From the NCBI GenBank assembly GCA_963765545.1, contig CAVXWW010000004.1, positions 1,240,001 through 1,304,000 on the forward strand: DNA of 64,000 nucleotides. Reading direction: 5' to 3'. This DNA is from JARRPM01 sp963765545. Lineage in GTDB: Bacteria; Pseudomonadota; Gammaproteobacteria; Pseudomonadales; Halieaceae. The first letter of the stretch is position 1; every line of letters begins with the position of its first letter. The notes under the pieces are model-generated. The model saw nothing but the letters and a program-made list of their open reading frames with translations. It had not been told where the DNA came from and made no database searches. The position numbers and the translations under genes are program-made. Positions 63,944 to 64,000 of the stretch are shown here, piece by piece.

Positions 63944-64000
63944 GCGCTTCCTCGCGCTTCTCGAGATCAACCTTCAGCGTTTTATTGTTCTGCTTGAGCT
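63894..64000 (-). CDS. C-terminal end of an unidentified coiled-coil protein (partial)
   Basis: Only the last 35 codons are in the window: LKQNNKTLKVDLEKREEAL then KRLRELTLSQKGTSP and a TAA at 63894. Charged heptad-like helix, no family assignable. It overlaps the histidine kinase 3' end by 50 bases on the opposite strand. Its upstream part lies beyond 64000. Confidence 0.5.
   Translation of the reverse strand, partial: LKQNNKTLKVDLEKREEALKRLRELTLSQKGTSP

Noticed and set aside
1..64000. CRISPR arrays, IS elements or prophage
   Set aside because: No regularly spaced repeats, transposase, integrase or structural phage genes were found. The S74-domain gene alone does not indicate a prophage.

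Overview
The window looks like the chromosome of a marine-type, moderately GC-rich gammaproteobacterium, possibly Halieaceae/OM60-like. This is inferred from the protein style of the housekeeping block (guaB-guaA-tadA, xseA, purL, secDF, mltF, queD) together with many FMN, P450, Rieske and acyl-CoA enzymes. The taxon is not proven from the sequence.

Region 1 (1-27.8 kb) is a catabolic gene cluster. It starts with a 2-oxoacid dehydrogenase complex (E1 alpha, E1 beta, E2; no E3), a SnoaL-like protein, an ABM-domain monooxygenase and a molybdopterin oxidoreductase. A TetR regulator, an FMN split-barrel protein, an acyl-CoA dehydrogenase and a nitroreductase follow. After an interruption at 9.8-15.9 kb (gene debris, an SDR, a DUF885 lipoprotein, a sulfotransferase, a secreted protein) come a carotenoid-oxygenase-family enzyme, a TonB receptor, an ATC-hydrolase-like protein, an SDR, a P450, a ThuA-like protein, a second acyl-CoA dehydrogenase, a Rieske oxygenase and a frameshifted Zn-alcohol dehydrogenase. 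The main observation here is an 18-bp palindrome, AAWCAG-N6-CTGWTT, found in front of the ABM gene, tetR itself, the acyl-CoA dehydrogenase/nitroreductase pair, the carotenoid-oxygenase/TonB pair and the P450/ThuA pair. A contracted copy precedes the alcohol dehydrogenase. At four of these loci the operator arms contain -35 elements placed exactly 17 bp from TA-rich -10 elements. This predicts one TetR regulon controlling uptake and oxidation of an unidentified, probably hydrophobic, unsaturated or aromatic substrate.

Region 2 (27.9-34.7 kb) is a minus-strand run of exported proteins: ankyrin repeats, an S74 tail-fibre-like protein, a large secreted protein, a lipoprotein and small secreted proteins. 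Two of these genes, plus the neighbouring alcohol dehydrogenase, carry six frameshifts in total. Two of the six are 4-bp tandem duplications inside one gene.

Region 3 (35.1-48.7 kb) holds tRNA-Val and tRNA-Asp, queD, an AT-rich convergent gap with DnaA boxes, a DUF3301 protein, an alpha/beta hydrolase, a lipoprotein, a second P450 with its own palindromic operator candidate, an old-yellow-enzyme homologue, a HupE/UreJ-PpiC pair, an enoyl-CoA hydratase, a nitroreductase, an FkbM methyltransferase and secF-secD. Between the P450 and the OYE gene lie two large hairpins (23-bp perfect arms, 29-nt loops). Their loops are nearly identical while their arms have diverged with compensating changes. 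A third hairpin of the same style lies after xseA.

Region 4 (48.8-64 kb) is core metabolism (purL, mltF, tadA, guaA, guaB, xseA) followed by a signalling block: a Crp/Fnr-type regulator divergent from a receiver-guanylate/adenylate cyclase fusion, a stand-alone receiver and a membrane histidine kinase. The window ends inside an unidentified coiled-coil gene.
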